Shown: positions 9,965 to 18,424 of the stretch, piece by piece | How positions within the stretch are numbered: position 1 is the stretch's first letter | Layout of the letters: the number at the start of each line of letters is the position of its first letter | DNA from: an uncultured Flammeovirgaceae bacterium | GTDB taxonomy: Bacteria; Bacteroidota; Bacteroidia; Cytophagales; Cyclobacteriaceae | Direction of reading: 5' to 3' | DNA length: 64,000 nt | Assembly (NCBI GenBank): GCA_937883755.1 | Contig: CAKZYA010000011.1 | Span: 59,300-123,299 of the forward strand | Made by a program: the position numbers and the translations under genes | The notes under the pieces: model-generated | The model's input: the letters and a program-made list of their open reading frames with translations, nothing else | Databases searched by the model: none | Told to the model about the DNA's origin: nothing

Positions 9965-10616
9965 TCATTTTTTGTTTTACTAAATTCAATCGGATGCGTA
10001 GGCTTGTTAACCATAACCCCATCAGTGTCCAACCAATTACTGCTGGATAAAATATCGATCGAAGCTGACTAGCCGCATCATAAATGTTAAAACCGGGATT
10101 TCCTCCGTTGCCCGGATGTAATGAATCGGTCATCCGGGGTAAGATAAATAGCAGTGGAATCAGGGTGGAATAAGCAAAAATATTATAGATCGCGCTGATT
10201 CGTGAACGTTGCTGCTCGTCGCTAAACGAACCTCGTAAAATAAAATAAGCCGCATAAATCAACATAGCAATAGCTGCCCCATTTAGCTTAGGATCGTTCG
10301 TCCAAAATGCACCCCAGGTGAACCTGGCCCATAACGATCCACTCAAAATACCTAAAATACCGAAAAGCATGCCGGTGTTCGCGAATTCGATAGCATAAGT
10401 ATCGTGCTTCACTAAAGGGTTCATTAAATGTTTGATAGAATACACTGTAGAGACGGTAAAAAGAGCGATCATACCAAACCACATAGGTACATGAAAGTGT
10501 AGTACCCGGACGGTCTCATTTAAGATTGGTAAACGGGGCACGTCAGCCAGCAATCCTGCGGTGATAGTATACCCGACTAACAGAATAGCTAGTATTTTCC
10601 ACCATGCCTTTTTCAT
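9924..10616 (-). CDS. ccmC: CcmC heme-handling protein
   Basis: 230 residues with six hydrophobic segments. The tryptophan motif reads WGAFWTNDPKLNG, matching the WWD region of CcmC, and conserved histidines flank it (VLHFHVPMWFG upstream, TDSLHPG downstream). CcmC moves heme to CcmE on the outer face of the inner membrane. It is translationally coupled to the following ccmD gene by overlap. The gene before it in transcription order is a GH18 chitinase-like gene, which separates it from ccmB. Confidence 0.93.
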   Translation of the reverse strand: MKKAWWKILAILLVGYTITAGLLADVPRLPILNETVRVLHFHVPMWFGMIALFTVSTVYSIKHLMNPLVKHDTYAIEFANTGMLFGILGILSGSLWARFTWGAFWTNDPKLNGAAIAMLIYAAYFILRGSFSDEQQRSRISAIYNIFAYSTLIPLLFILPRMTDSLHPGNGGNPGFNIYDAASQLRSIFYPAVIGWTLMGLWLTSLRIRLNLVKQKMNEYEEENMLRTHN

Positions 10617-10712
10617 ATCACGTTAGTTTGTAGCGGGTAAAAATTTAAATCAGTTGCATACTGGTGAATAACACATTCTTGACCAATAGTATTCACTGTT
10701 TTGTGGAAAAAA

Positions 10713-11927
10713 TCACATTTGTTTATTTTGGGTAGCTTCATATATAGCATCTACCAAACTATTTTCCTCTTTAGTGTCATTGCCCAATTCCCAGAACATA
10801 ATACCGCCTAAGTCTTCTTCTATAGCATACTGTGTTTTCAGCTTTACCGAAGCAGTATCGTCGTAGGAAAAAAAGATGCTATCGGTCGGATTGTACAAAT
10901 ACGGTGCTTCAGCCACTTCATCCCAATAGCGGGTATAACCGTTTTTGTTTTCGTACTCATCGCGGATTATATGATAAGCAGCCCAGCCGATATGGGTGCC
11001 TTGGTTCGGTTGATAAAGGCCATTTTTGTCGGGCGGAACTCCCTTCCACGCCCGTCCGTAAAACGCACCACCAATGACAATCTGGCTTGGATCAACTCCT
11101 TGTTCTAAACAGTAGGCAACAATACTTTTTACGGAGCGAGGTTTAAAAGCGGGTCGACCCCGCGCCTGGGCGATACTGTCTCTTTTTTCGTAGTACTCAG
11201 CGATGGGATAATCCATTAAATCTTTACTTTTAATCCAGCCTAAAGCGGTGTGATGGGCAGTATACGGAAGCGTAGCTGTTACTTGATCGTAGGTCATTAC
11301 GTTCATATAATCAGCGTACTTCATAACCTCATCCAGCTCAATTTTTTCGTAGTAATACTCCCATCCGGCTGAGGCAAACGTTAGGATCATAGGACGATCT
11401 AGCTTATCCATTTCCTTCCTTAGCTCTTTCATTAGCAATGTGAAGGTTTGGGTGTCTTCTTCCCGGGCATCAATACCCGCCCAGTCCAAGGCGGGATATT
11501 CCCAATCCATATCGATACCATCTAGTTGGTACTCTTCTATCATACGTATGGTGCTTTGTACAAACTTAGTTCGGCCTTCTGCCGTAATCGCCATATCGGA
11601 GAATCCTCCCGCACCCCAACCACCACAGGCGAGCATTACTTTCAGATGAGGGTGGTTTTGCTTTTGGGCTACTAGCAGCTTCAGCTTCTTTCCAGCTCTT
11701 TTATGCCTGAACTTCATTTCCCCGTCAATGACATTAGAAAAAGAGAAAATAATATGGGTGAGTTGATCCAATGGAAGATTCTCCGGCTGATAATCTTTCT
11801 CCGGTACATAGTACGCCATGATTTTGAATGTTTCTTCTTCAGAATGAGCAATACTAGATTGGCACTTACTCAAAACCAGTCCGATGAATAGTAGAGAAGT
11901 GGAAGTAAGGAGAAAAGTTTTAAACAT
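10713..11927 (-). CDS. GH18 chitinase-like secreted glycoside hydrolase
   Basis: 404 residues. The catalytic signature DGIDMDWEYP (residues 136-145, acid Glu143) is complete, and the MTYD and C-terminal GGIMFWELGND motifs of family 18 TIM barrels are present. The N-terminus is a hydrophobic signal ending in LVLSKC. Cys22 could be lipidated, but Lys at -1 is unusual, so ordinary secretion is equally possible. Expected activity is hydrolysis of chitin or another GlcNAc-containing glycan; no carbohydrate-binding module is visible. It sits inside the ccm block between ccmB and ccmC in the same orientation, with roughly 100-base gaps on each side, so it may have been inserted there. Confidence 0.93.
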   Translation of the reverse strand: MFKTFLLTSTSLLFIGLVLSKCQSSIAHSEEETFKIMAYYVPEKDYQPENLPLDQLTHIIFSFSNVIDGEMKFRHKRAGKKLKLLVAQKQNHPHLKVMLACGGWGAGGFSDMAITAEGRTKFVQSTIRMIEEYQLDGIDMDWEYPALDWAGIDAREEDTQTFTLLMKELRKEMDKLDRPMILTFASAGWEYYYEKIELDEVMKYADYMNVMTYDQVTATLPYTAHHTALGWIKSKDLMDYPIAEYYEKRDSIAQARGRPAFKPRSVKSIVAYCLEQGVDPSQIVIGGAFYGRAWKGVPPDKNGLYQPNQGTHIGWAAYHIIRDEYENKNGYTRYWDEVAEAPYLYNPTDSIFFSYDDTASVKLKTQYAIEEDLGGIMFWELGNDTKEENSLVDAIYEATQNKQM

Positions 11928-11974
11928 TAGAAACAGTATTTATGAAATCTAGCTGAGGGGCATTGCTTTTTATA

Positions 11975-11989
11975 CGCGTTGAAAACGCG
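11975..11989. repeat. short inverted repeat upstream of the GH18 gene
   Basis: CGCGTT and AACGCG separated by GAA lie 48 bases before the GH18 start codon, between it and the end of ccmB. No T-run follows on either strand, so it does not look like a terminator. It could be an operator or the foot of a small RNA hairpin. Confidence 0.4.
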
Positions 11990-12035
11990 CACTAGGTTAT
12001 ATTAGTCATGATTCATTTAATCATTATTCATCAAC

Positions 12036-12704
12036 TCATGTTCGCCACAAAAACGGAAATAAGATATACGAAAGTACTACGACAATGGCATTCATAGCAA
12101 TCAGAATGATGATTTCGTCGTAACTGACGCTGAGATCTAAACCATCCAGAGCATTTTTAGATACCTTAATCACCATCAGTAGCATAGGAATAATTACCGG
12201 AAAGCCCAGAATTGCCATCAAACTACTATTATTATTGGCTTTAGAAGCAATACTTGAAACCATGGTTAGCGTGATTGAAAACCCAGATGCCCCCAACAAC
12301 AAATTCAGGGCGAACAAACCCGGATTCTGAATAGGGTTTCCCATTACCAGCATATACACTAGTAAACAGGTGGTGGCTAGCACTAATAAAAGAAAAGTAT
12401 TATAGATAATTTTAGAAAGAATAATGCCTTGGGGACTCGCTACAGTATAATAGTAAATAGCTCGCCCAGCTCGTTCCTGCACAAAGCTCTTGGCAACCGC
12501 ATTTACCGCAGCAAACAGCAAAATAATCCAGAACAGGGCATTCCAGGTAACTACTTTGACTGTACCCTGTTGTAAGTTGAAACTTAAGTAGCAAATGAAA
12601 ACAGCTCCGACTACATATAGTAAAATCCCATTAAGGGCGTAACGCTGTCGCCATTCTAGCACAACTTCTTTTCGCAACAACAACCGTATTTCCTTCCAGA
12701 GCAT
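12036..12704 (-). CDS. ccmB: CcmB heme exporter membrane subunit
   Basis: 222 residues from the ATG at 12704, chosen because it begins MLWKEIRLLLRKEVVLEWRQ, the usual cytoplasmic start of CcmB; a longer frame to 12758 adds an implausible hydrophobic stretch. Six hydrophobic segments and the conserved ER-G-YYY-ASP stretch (QERAGRAIYYYTVASP) support the family. CcmB normally pairs with the ATPase CcmA, which is not in the window. A promoter -7-like TACCTTTG lies 7 bases upstream of the start codon. Confidence 0.92.
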   Translation of the reverse strand: MLWKEIRLLLRKEVVLEWRQRYALNGILLYVVGAVFICYLSFNLQQGTVKVVTWNALFWIILLFAAVNAVAKSFVQERAGRAIYYYTVASPQGIILSKIIYNTFLLLVLATTCLLVYMLVMGNPIQNPGLFALNLLLGASGFSITLTMVSSIASKANNNSSLMAILGFPVIIPMLLMVIKVSKNALDGLDLSVSYDEIIILIAMNAIVVVLSYILFPFLWRT

Positions 12705-12711
12705 AACAAAA

Positions 12712-12719
12712 CAAAGGTA
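12712..12719 (-). promoter_or_regulatory. candidate -7 element for ccmB
   Basis: On the minus strand the bases read TACCTTTG, a perfect TAnnTTTG match, ending 7 bases before the ccmB ATG. A TTTG lies upstream but at a 24-base spacing rather than about 19. If used, the transcript would be leaderless or nearly so. Confidence 0.45.
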
Positions 12720-12899
12720 CAGCAGGAAACCCGTAAAGACTATCAAAACCTTACACACTTATCTTACTTACAGGCTTTTTACCAAGGCTACGTTACCTAT
12801 ATCCTCTAATGTATTGATATTTGGAGCGTGGGCTGGAAAATTCAGCGGGCGTGCGCAAGCTTTTGTGCGGAGAAGCATTGAATTTTCTTGACTTTTTTG

Positions 12900-12929
12900 G
12901 TTCGTTTTTGTGTCAAGACAAAAATGAAC
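12900..12929. repeat. hairpin-forming inverted repeat upstream of rfbA
   Basis: A 12-base stem (GTTCGTTTTTGT against ACAAAAATGAAC, with one G-T pair) and a six-base loop GTCAAG. It lies 120 bases before rfbA. There is no T-run after the stem, so terminator function is doubtful; it looks more like part of a repetitive intergenic element. Confidence 0.5.
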
Positions 12930-13049
12930 GGGCAAAGATCTCTCTTTTTGGTACAAGAACCTTCTTGGATGAAAAGCTATACACACTTGATTGCCCCACA
13001 GTCCGGCCAATTTTTAGTATACTTGCGGTATAACCAAACCCACAAAGTT

Positions 13050-13922
13050 ATGAAAGGAATTGTTCTGGCCGGAGGCTCAGGCACACGCTTGCATCCGTTG
13101 ACCCTAGCGGTGAGTAAGCAGCTAATGCCAGTGTATGATAAACCTATGATTTATTATCCACTATCCATTCTCATGATGTCGGGGATTCGGGAAATTCTGA
13201 TCATCTCTACCCCTCACGATATGCCTTTGTTTCAGAAGCTACTGGGTGATGGTGAACAACTGGGTTGCCATTTTCACTACGAAGTACAACCTAAGCCTGA
13301 GGGACTGGCTCAGGCATTTACCATCGGAGCTGATTTTATTGGTCAGGATAAGGTTGCCTTGATTTTAGGGGATAATATTTTTTACAGTAGTGGTCTCTAC
13401 AAACAGTTACAAAGTAATAACGACCCGGATGGAGGCGTAGTTTATGCTTACCACGTCCATGATCCACATCGTTACGGAGTAGTAGAGTTTGACGAAAGCC
13501 AGCGAGTAATCTCTATTGAGGAGAAACCTCAGCACCCCAAGTCTAACTACGCTATTCCCGGATTGTATTTCTATGATAATCAGGTAGTTGAGATTGCAAA
13601 AAATCTAAAACCCAGCCCCCGAGGTGAACTAGAGATTACCGACGTAAACAAAGAATACTTAAAACAAGGCAAGCTGCAAGTAAGTGTGCTAAGCCGAGGT
13701 ACCGCCTGGTTAGATACTGGAACCTTCGACTCGCTCACCCAAGCTGGGCAATTTGTACAGGTGATTGAGCAGCGGCAGGGATTGAAAATTGGCTGTATTG
13801 AAGAAATTGCCTACCGTATGGATTTTATCGGGAAAGAGCAAGTGCGGGAGTTAGCGGCTAAGCAGCTGAAAAGTGGTTACGGTGAGTATCTGCTCAATAT
13901 TGTTGATCCAAAGATTTTCTGA
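13050..13922 (+). CDS. rfbA: glucose-1-phosphate thymidylyltransferase
   Basis: 290 residues from the ATG at 13050, which gives the canonical start [18 protein letters not shown] with the nucleotide-binding GGSGTRL loop; upstream in-frame codons encode no homologous sequence. Other family marks are [18 protein letters not shown], the LGDNIF motif and [20 protein letters not shown]. It makes dTDP-glucose from glucose-1-phosphate and dTTP, the first step toward dTDP-rhamnose and other dTDP-sugars. The rest of the rml pathway is not adjacent, so here it stands alone. Length matches the family. Confidence 0.97.
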   Translation: MKGIVLAGGSGTRLHPLTLAVSKQLMPVYDKPMIYYPLSILMMSGIREILIISTPHDMPLFQKLLGDGEQLGCHFHYEVQPKPEGLAQAFTIGADFIGQDKVALILGDNIFYSSGLYKQLQSNNDPDGGVVYAYHVHDPHRYGVVEFDESQRVISIEEKPQHPKSNYAIPGLYFYDNQVVEIAKNLKPSPRGELEITDVNKEYLKQGKLQVSVLSRGTAWLDTGTFDSLTQAGQFVQVIEQRQGLKIGCIEEIAYRMDFIGKEQVRELAAKQLKSGYGEYLLNIVDPKIF

Positions 13923-13967
13923 TAAGAGGATTCTCCCAGAATTAGGTTTAGGGAAAAGAGAAAATAA

Positions 13968-13996
13968 AAATGCCAAACCACTCCGGCTTGGCATTT
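13968..13996. terminator. bidirectional intrinsic terminator between rfbA and tal
   Basis: A perfect 9-base stem (AAATGCCAA / TTGGCATTT) with an 11-base loop lies between the convergent genes. Reading on the minus strand, the stem is followed by TTATTTTCTC, giving a good U-tract after transaldolase; on the plus strand the trailing TTT is shorter. Confidence 0.8.
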
Positions 13997-14021
13997 ACTA
14001 TTTCTAGGCTAGTTCAATAAA

Positions 14022-15149
14022 CTAGGCATGTGCCTTACGCTGCTCTTCAATAGTATCTAATAACTGATTAAAAGGCTTCTCAAACTTGGCTACACCTTCT
14101 TTTTCCAGATCGTCAGTTACTTTTTCCATATCAATGCCTAACTCTTCTAGCGCGGCTAGCACTTTGTCAGCCTGCTCCATACCTTCAGCTACCTGATTGG
14201 TAGGCTCCTCATCTTTTTCCAGCAATATGTCGAGGGTATCGCCCGGCATGGTATTCACTGTGTCAGGCCCGATTAATGGGTGTACGTAACGTAACTCTTC
14301 GTAATCAGGGTTTTTGTTACCCGTGCTGGCCCAAAGCACTCGCTGCTTTCGTCCGCTCTGCTCAGCTAATTTTTGGAAGCGTTCGCTAGAAAAGGCTTCT
14401 TCAAAAACTTTATAAGCCTGCTTAGCATTGGCTACTGCCGTTTCTCCTAGTACTGATTTGGCTTTTTCGGCATGATCGGGCTTATTATCCATAATATCTT
14501 TCAGCATCGGGTCAACCATCACGTCAATACGGCTCAGGAAGAAACTAGCTACAGAAACTACGTTTTGGATAGATTCGCCCTGAGCTAAGCGTTTCTCCAA
14601 TCCTTCCATGTAGGCTTCGGTCACGGCCCGGTAACGATCTACACTGAAGAGTAACGTTACGTTTACGTTAATACCTTCACTTAAAAGCTGGGTAATGGCG
14701 GGCAAACCTTCTTCAGTACCTGGCACTTTAATCATCACATTGGGGCGGTTCACTGCGTTCCACAGATAACGCCCCTCTTCAATAGTTCCTTGGGTATCAT
14801 ATACTAGTGAAGGTTGTACTTCCAAGCTTACGCAGCCGTCTTCTCCATTAGAAGCATCGTAGACCGGACGAAACAAATCAGCCGCTCGCTGAATATCTTC
14901 TATCGCCATGCTTTCATAAATCTTAATGCGTTCTAGACCTTCATTGGCTAGTTTCTCAATGGCTTCATCGTAAGCATCGCTACCGCTAATGGCTTTCTGA
15001 AAAATGGCAGGGTTGGAGGTCAATCCTCGTACCCCCTTCTCAGTAATAAGTTTTTCTAATTCGCCGTTGTTGAGTATTTGTCGGCTGAGGTTATCGAGCC
15101 ACACGCTTTGGCCCAACATGTATACTTTGTCAAGCATTCGTTTCTCCAT
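14022..15149 (-). CDS. tal: transaldolase
   Basis: 375 residues, the longer transaldolase type found in actinobacteria and many Bacteroidota. It shows the N-terminal signature RGLTSNPAIFQKAI, the SLEVQP strand, and the Schiff-base lysine in VMIKVPGTEEG (about residue 140), followed by NVTLLFS. It transfers dihydroxyacetone units between sugar phosphates in the non-oxidative pentose phosphate pathway, in the cytoplasm. It is monocistronic by context: promoter-like sequence upstream and a terminator after the stop. An ATG four codons in (MLDKVY) is an alternative start. Confidence 0.96.
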   Translation of the reverse strand: MEKRMLDKVYMLGQSVWLDNLSRQILNNGELEKLITEKGVRGLTSNPAIFQKAISGSDAYDEAIEKLANEGLERIKIYESMAIEDIQRAADLFRPVYDASNGEDGCVSLEVQPSLVYDTQGTIEEGRYLWNAVNRPNVMIKVPGTEEGLPAITQLLSEGINVNVTLLFSVDRYRAVTEAYMEGLEKRLAQGESIQNVVSVASFFLSRIDVMVDPMLKDIMDNKPDHAEKAKSVLGETAVANAKQAYKVFEEAFSSERFQKLAEQSGRKQRVLWASTGNKNPDYEELRYVHPLIGPDTVNTMPGDTLDILLEKDEEPTNQVAEGMEQADKVLAALEELGIDMEKVTDDLEKEGVAKFEKPFNQLLDTIEEQRKAHA

Positions 15150-15238
15150 AATTCTATGTTTTTAGGGTATCAGTAATGATATAATTAAAAAATTAGTCGC
15201 TTATCCAATTATCTAACCTAATAAAATAGGGAAGGTTG

Positions 15239-15271
15239 CAAAGATAATGAATAAGTCGCCTATCTGGCAAA
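15239..15271 (-). promoter_or_regulatory. Bacteroidota-type promoter for tal
   Basis: On the minus strand TTTG (15271-15268), a 21-base spacer and a perfect -7 TATCTTTG (15246-15239) are found about 90 bases upstream of the tal start. The spacer is two bases longer than the usual 19. Confidence 0.55.
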
Positions 15272-15286
15272 ACTGACTGCTTGGGG

Positions 15287-15904
15287 CTAATCAAAAAGCA
15301 CAGCTTTCGCTGGATTGTGGTGGAATTCAAATAGCATCTGGGCTTGCTCTAGGGTAAGCCGTTCTACGGATAAAGGGGGCAGTTCGTCTATTCCGAAAAA
15401 GCCAACGTCCATAGTTTCAGATCCTACTTTTATCTCGCCTGCGGTGTATTGGCATAAAATAAAAACCTTGTAAGTGTAAAAAGGGGTAGGAGGGTGATTA
15501 TGGCATTTTTTATCTAACACCGCCAGCAAACGCTCGGGTACTACCGTGATTCCAGCTTCTTCCTGCACTTCTTTCGCTACAATTTCAGATGGAGAATAGC
15601 CTACGTCAGCCCAACCGCCGGGTACTGTCCAACCCTGGTCGATTTTTTCTTGCACCATCAGGAGCTTATCATCCTGAAATATCACTCCCCGGATATCAAC
15701 CTTAGGGGTAAGGTAGCCTTCCTCCTGTTTATACAGATCCATAATTTTCTCAAAGGGAGCTTCCGAATAATCGGCTACAATCTGAGCACTGATTTGCATT
15801 AGCTCTTCGTAGCGTTCGCGGTCATAATCATTCTGGCAGTAGGTAAGCCCCGCTTGGGCGATTGACTGAAGACGTTGGGCAGTAGTAAGCCAAGGGTGTT
15901 GCAT
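15287..15904 (-). CDS. Nudix hydrolase with N-terminal helical domain
   Basis: 205 residues. A helical N-terminal part of about 65 residues (TTAQRLQSIAQAGLTYC ... YEELMQISAQ) resembles the N-terminal domain of nucleoside-diphosphate-X Nudix enzymes. The catalytic Nudix domain follows. The Nudix box spans residues 97-119 (GWADVGYSPSEIVAKEVQEE), with the core KEVQEEAGI. Compared with G-x5-E-x7-REUxEExGU, the first Glu is Tyr and the Arg is Lys, but the metal-binding EE pair is intact. Probable substrates are ADP-ribose or nucleoside-diphosphate sugars; the exact one cannot be read from sequence. Confidence 0.9.
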   Translation of the reverse strand: MQHPWLTTAQRLQSIAQAGLTYCQNDYDRERYEELMQISAQIVADYSEAPFEKIMDLYKQEEGYLTPKVDIRGVIFQDDKLLMVQEKIDQGWTVPGGWADVGYSPSEIVAKEVQEEAGITVVPERLLAVLDKKCHNHPPTPFYTYKVFILCQYTAGEIKVGSETMDVGFFGIDELPPLSVERLTLEQAQMLFEFHHNPAKAVLFD

Positions 15905-15976
15905 AATTATGGTGTTATAGTATTCGTAATACTGAATAATGCGTGCAACAGTGAGGTCGATTTTGACACTTAAAGT

Positions 15977-15996
15977 AACGTGCTTGGAAGCACGTT
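15977..15996. repeat. perfect 9-base palindrome between Nudix and GNAT genes
   Basis: AACGTGCTT and AAGCACGTT separated by GG. It can form a tight hairpin about 50 bases downstream of the GNAT stop and 73 bases upstream of the Nudix start. Without a clear U-tract it may be an operator or a dispersed palindromic element rather than a terminator. Confidence 0.5.
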
Positions 15997-16044
15997 TCGA
16001 AGAGGTATGGCTATCTCACTTTGTTTTGAGTTCTTCTTCTGTTC

Positions 16045-16470
16045 TTAATCACTCTTCATATACATTCCTCTTGATTCTGGTAATGTATCTTTGAATCCAA
16101 ATTTTTCATACAAAAATGAGGCATCTCCATCAGCGATCAAGCTTGTATAGCAAGATTTTGGCAGTTTTGTTTTTATGAAGTTTATTATGCTACTCATAAT
16201 TATTTTACCAATTCCTTGTCCTTGTTTCTCGGGAACCACACATATATCCACCACTTGACAGAAACATCCACCATCTCCGATCACTCTACCCATTCCTATT
16301 ACTTTATCTTCTTGTTTTACCAATAATGAAAATAAAGAATGACCTAGACCTATTTTGCAGGCTTCATCTGTTTTTGCGGATAGCCCACATTTGACCCTCA
16401 TTTTTTGGTATACCTCAATTGGTATTTCTTCTTCAAGAACCTTGATTCCACTCATTTCTCGATTCTTCAT
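16045..16470 (-). CDS. GNAT-family N-acetyltransferase
   Basis: 141 residues, a single GNAT domain. The acetyl-CoA-binding segment reads VVDICVVPEKQGQGIGKIIM, containing the QxxGxG pyrophosphate loop, and is followed by a conserved C-terminal FLYEKFGF strand-helix. It presumably acetylates a small amine or a protein N-terminus; the substrate is not evident. It is flanked by short non-coding stretches and is probably transcribed alone. Its composition appears slightly more AT-rich than its neighbours, which hints at recent acquisition but is weak evidence. Confidence 0.88.
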   Translation of the reverse strand: MKNREMSGIKVLEEEIPIEVYQKMRVKCGLSAKTDEACKIGLGHSLFSLLVKQEDKVIGMGRVIGDGGCFCQVVDICVVPEKQGQGIGKIIMSSIINFIKTKLPKSCYTSLIADGDASFLYEKFGFKDTLPESRGMYMKSD

Positions 16471-16536
16471 GACAGATAACGTTTGAACATAGTTTAACGA
16501 TGATATGAACCACTAAAAAACCATAACACTAAAACT

Positions 16537-17208
16537 TCACTGACAACTTTCAATAAAGTGCTGGATATCCTGCTTGATTCCCATGATAAGTAGTATGTCA
16601 CCTTCCTGGATTTTGGTGTCAGGGTTAGGCACACCAATGAAGTTTAGGGGGCTACTTGATGTCTTACGTTTAATAGTAATGAGATTGAGGTTGAACTTTC
16701 TCCGCAAGTTAATCTCCAATAGTGTTTTACCTACGGATTGAGGTGGGGCTTCCATTTCTACAATCTCATACTCTTCAGATAGAGAGAGAAAAGCTCGTAT
16801 GTTGGGCTGAAGTAACATTTTAGCTACTGATTCACCAATCTTTTTTTCAGGAGAGAGAACTTCTTTAATTCCTAGTTTACTCAAAATAGCACGCTGCTGC
16901 TCGCTAGATGCCCGGGCAATAATGCGTTTGACATCCAGTTCCTGAAGCACTACTGAGGTAAGTAATAGCGACTCAAAATCTTCACCAATGGCTACCACTA
17001 CTGCGTCTACCCGATGAACTTCTTGGGCTTCTAAGGCTCTGGCATCCCGAGAGTCTAGCGCGATGGCGTGAGCTACCTGATCCTTTATCCGCTCAACCTT
17101 TGTTATATCCTGATCAATAGCAATAACCTGGGCGCCCTGCTCGGCCAGTGTACGAGCAATGGAGTTCCCAAATTGGCCCAAACCGATGACGGCGAATCGC
17201 TGATTCAC
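16537..17208 (-). CDS. ktrA: KtrA/TrkA-type RCK potassium-channel regulator
   Basis: 223 residues. The N-terminal RCK domain has the Rossmann nucleotide loop AVIGLGQFGNSIA (G9-x-G-x-x-G) and the acidic end of strand 2 (AIDQD). A C-terminal RCK_C (TrkA-C) domain follows (about residues 140-220). Such subunits gate a membrane K+ channel (KtrB/TrkH type) in response to bound nucleotides; no such channel gene is in the window. Its start overlaps the end of the upstream udk gene by 4 bases (ATGA), indicating translational coupling. It is the last gene of a six-gene operon. Confidence 0.92.
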   Translation of the reverse strand: MNQRFAVIGLGQFGNSIARTLAEQGAQVIAIDQDITKVERIKDQVAHAIALDSRDARALEAQEVHRVDAVVVAIGEDFESLLLTSVVLQELDVKRIIARASSEQQRAILSKLGIKEVLSPEKKIGESVAKMLLQPNIRAFLSLSEEYEIVEMEAPPQSVGKTLLEINLRRKFNLNLITIKRKTSSSPLNFIGVPNPDTKIQEGDILLIMGIKQDIQHFIESCQ

Positions 17209-17840
17209 GATAGCTTGGTTTTAAGGTACGCTACGAGAACTTCAGCTGCTTCAGGGCATTCATCATCGGCATACTCCCGATTATTGGGAAAAATTAGGTC
17301 GGCTTCGTGTTTATGGGGTTCAATGTACTGTTCGTAAGCCGGGGCAACATGGTGGCGGTACATGTACAAAATATCCTCAAGTGGATAACCACGCTCCCGA
17401 GTATCCCGCACAATCCGGCGTTGGAGCTTAAGGTGTTCTTTGGTCTCTACAAAAACTTTTAGATCAAGCAGATCAGCCACTGATGGAAAGTGAAAAACAA
17501 AGATGCCTTCTACGAGAATAATTTTAGCCGGCTTGAACTCTAGCATCTGGGGAGTAATAGCGGGATTATTAAATGTGTACTCTCGCCGCTGAATTATTTT
17601 ACCCTGTTTAAGCTGGGTTAAATCCTGGGCAAAGGCTTCGTCTTCTATTACCGAAGGTTCATCGAAATTAATGACCCGGTTCTCAGATAATCCGTGGGGG
17701 GGGAAATCTCGGTAATAGTTGTCCTGCGAAATCAGGCAACAATGCTCTTCGCCCAAGAGCTGGTATACCCAACGAACAAATTGGGTTTTGCCCGAACCGC
17801 TCCCTCCGGTAATTCCTATCAGATAAGGCTTAGTCGTCAT
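17205..17840 (-). CDS. udk: uridine kinase
   Basis: 211 residues. Walker A is GITGGSGSGKTQF at the N-terminus, followed by the substrate region SQDNYYRDFPPHG and the FDEPS and LVEGIFVFH motifs typical of uridine kinase. It phosphorylates uridine and cytidine in pyrimidine salvage in the cytosol. The gene follows rdgB with a 6-base gap and overlaps ktrA by 4 bases. Phosphoribulokinase-like relatives share the fold, but the length and the NYYRD motif favour uridine kinase. Confidence 0.92.
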   Translation of the reverse strand: MTTKPYLIGITGGSGSGKTQFVRWVYQLLGEEHCCLISQDNYYRDFPPHGLSENRVINFDEPSVIEDEAFAQDLTQLKQGKIIQRREYTFNNPAITPQMLEFKPAKIILVEGIFVFHFPSVADLLDLKVFVETKEHLKLQRRIVRDTRERGYPLEDILYMYRHHVAPAYEQYIEPHKHEADLIFPNNREYADDECPEAAEVLVAYLKTKLS

Positions 17841-17846
17841 GGTTGG

Positions 17847-18422
17847 TTAGTGGTTCTTAAGAAAATCTACCAGCTTTTGTACCGCCCGACCGCGGTGACT
17901 GATCTGGTTCTTTTCTTCTAAAGACATTTCGGCAAAGCTTTGTTCGTGACCCTCAGGAATAAAAATAGGATCATAGCCAAAACCCTGCTGTCCAGAAGGC
18001 TGTTGGGCAATAGTTCCAACAACAGCGCCTTCAAATATGTGAAACTTCCCTTCTAAGATTAAGGAGATGATGGTTCGAAATTGTGCCTTTCGGTTTTCAA
18101 TTCCTTCCAGGTTATTCAAGACTTTCTGCATGTTAGCCTGACTACTACGCTGAGAGCCAGCGTAGCGAGCAGAATAAACGCCCGGCTCACCGTGTAATGC
18201 TTCAATTTCCAGCCCAGTGTCATCAGCAAAACAGTCGACCTGATAATGCTGATACACGAATTCTGCCTTTTGGCGAGCATTTCCTTCTAGTGTTTCTTGA
18301 GTTTCGGGTAACTCTTCAGTGCAGCCAATATCCTGCAAACTAACAATCTCAAATGCATTACCAAGTAGTTGTTGTACTTCGGTGATCTTATGAGCGTTGT
18401 TGGTGGCGAAGCAGAGTTTCAT
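17847..18422 (-). CDS. rdgB: RdgB/HAM1 non-canonical purine NTP pyrophosphatase
   Basis: 191 residues, the full family length. It starts [20 protein letters not shown], the HAM1 substrate loop, and has [22 protein letters not shown], the metal and base-binding motif, then GFGYDPIF and [10 protein letters not shown] near the end. It hydrolyses dITP, ITP and XTP to monophosphates and so cleans the nucleotide pool. It begins 2 bases after the upstream FKBP gene ends, so it is part of the operon. Confidence 0.96.
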   Translation of the reverse strand: MKLCFATNNAHKITEVQQLLGNAFEIVSLQDIGCTEELPETQETLEGNARQKAEFVYQHYQVDCFADDTGLEIEALHGEPGVYSARYAGSQRSSQANMQKVLNNLEGIENRKAQFRTIISLILEGKFHIFEGAVVGTIAQQPSGQQGFGYDPIFIPEGHEQSFAEMSLEEKNQISHRGRAVQKLVDFLKNH

Positions 18423-18424
18423 TG

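Larger units (their letters stand above)
12705..13049. other. 345-base intergenic region between divergent ccmB and rfbA
   Basis: Holds no convincing gene. Short frames in it (for example minus 12768-13010) have no family resemblance and unusual composition. It contains the ccmB -7-like element at 12712-12719, a strong hairpin at 12900-12929, and a weak promoter-like TATACTTG at 13018-13025 before rfbA. The middle part, with the hairpin and T-rich runs, could be the remnant of a dispersed repeat; I cannot confirm this without a genome-wide search. Confidence 0.6.

Noticed and set aside
12768..13010. An 80-codon minus-strand frame between ccmB and rfbA
   Set aside because: No family resemblance, odd composition and a hairpin inside; more likely repeat-derived non-coding DNA.
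14022..15149. Fused transaldolase/glucose-6-phosphate isomerase
   Set aside because: Only 375 residues and no isomerase domain; it is the ordinary long transaldolase.
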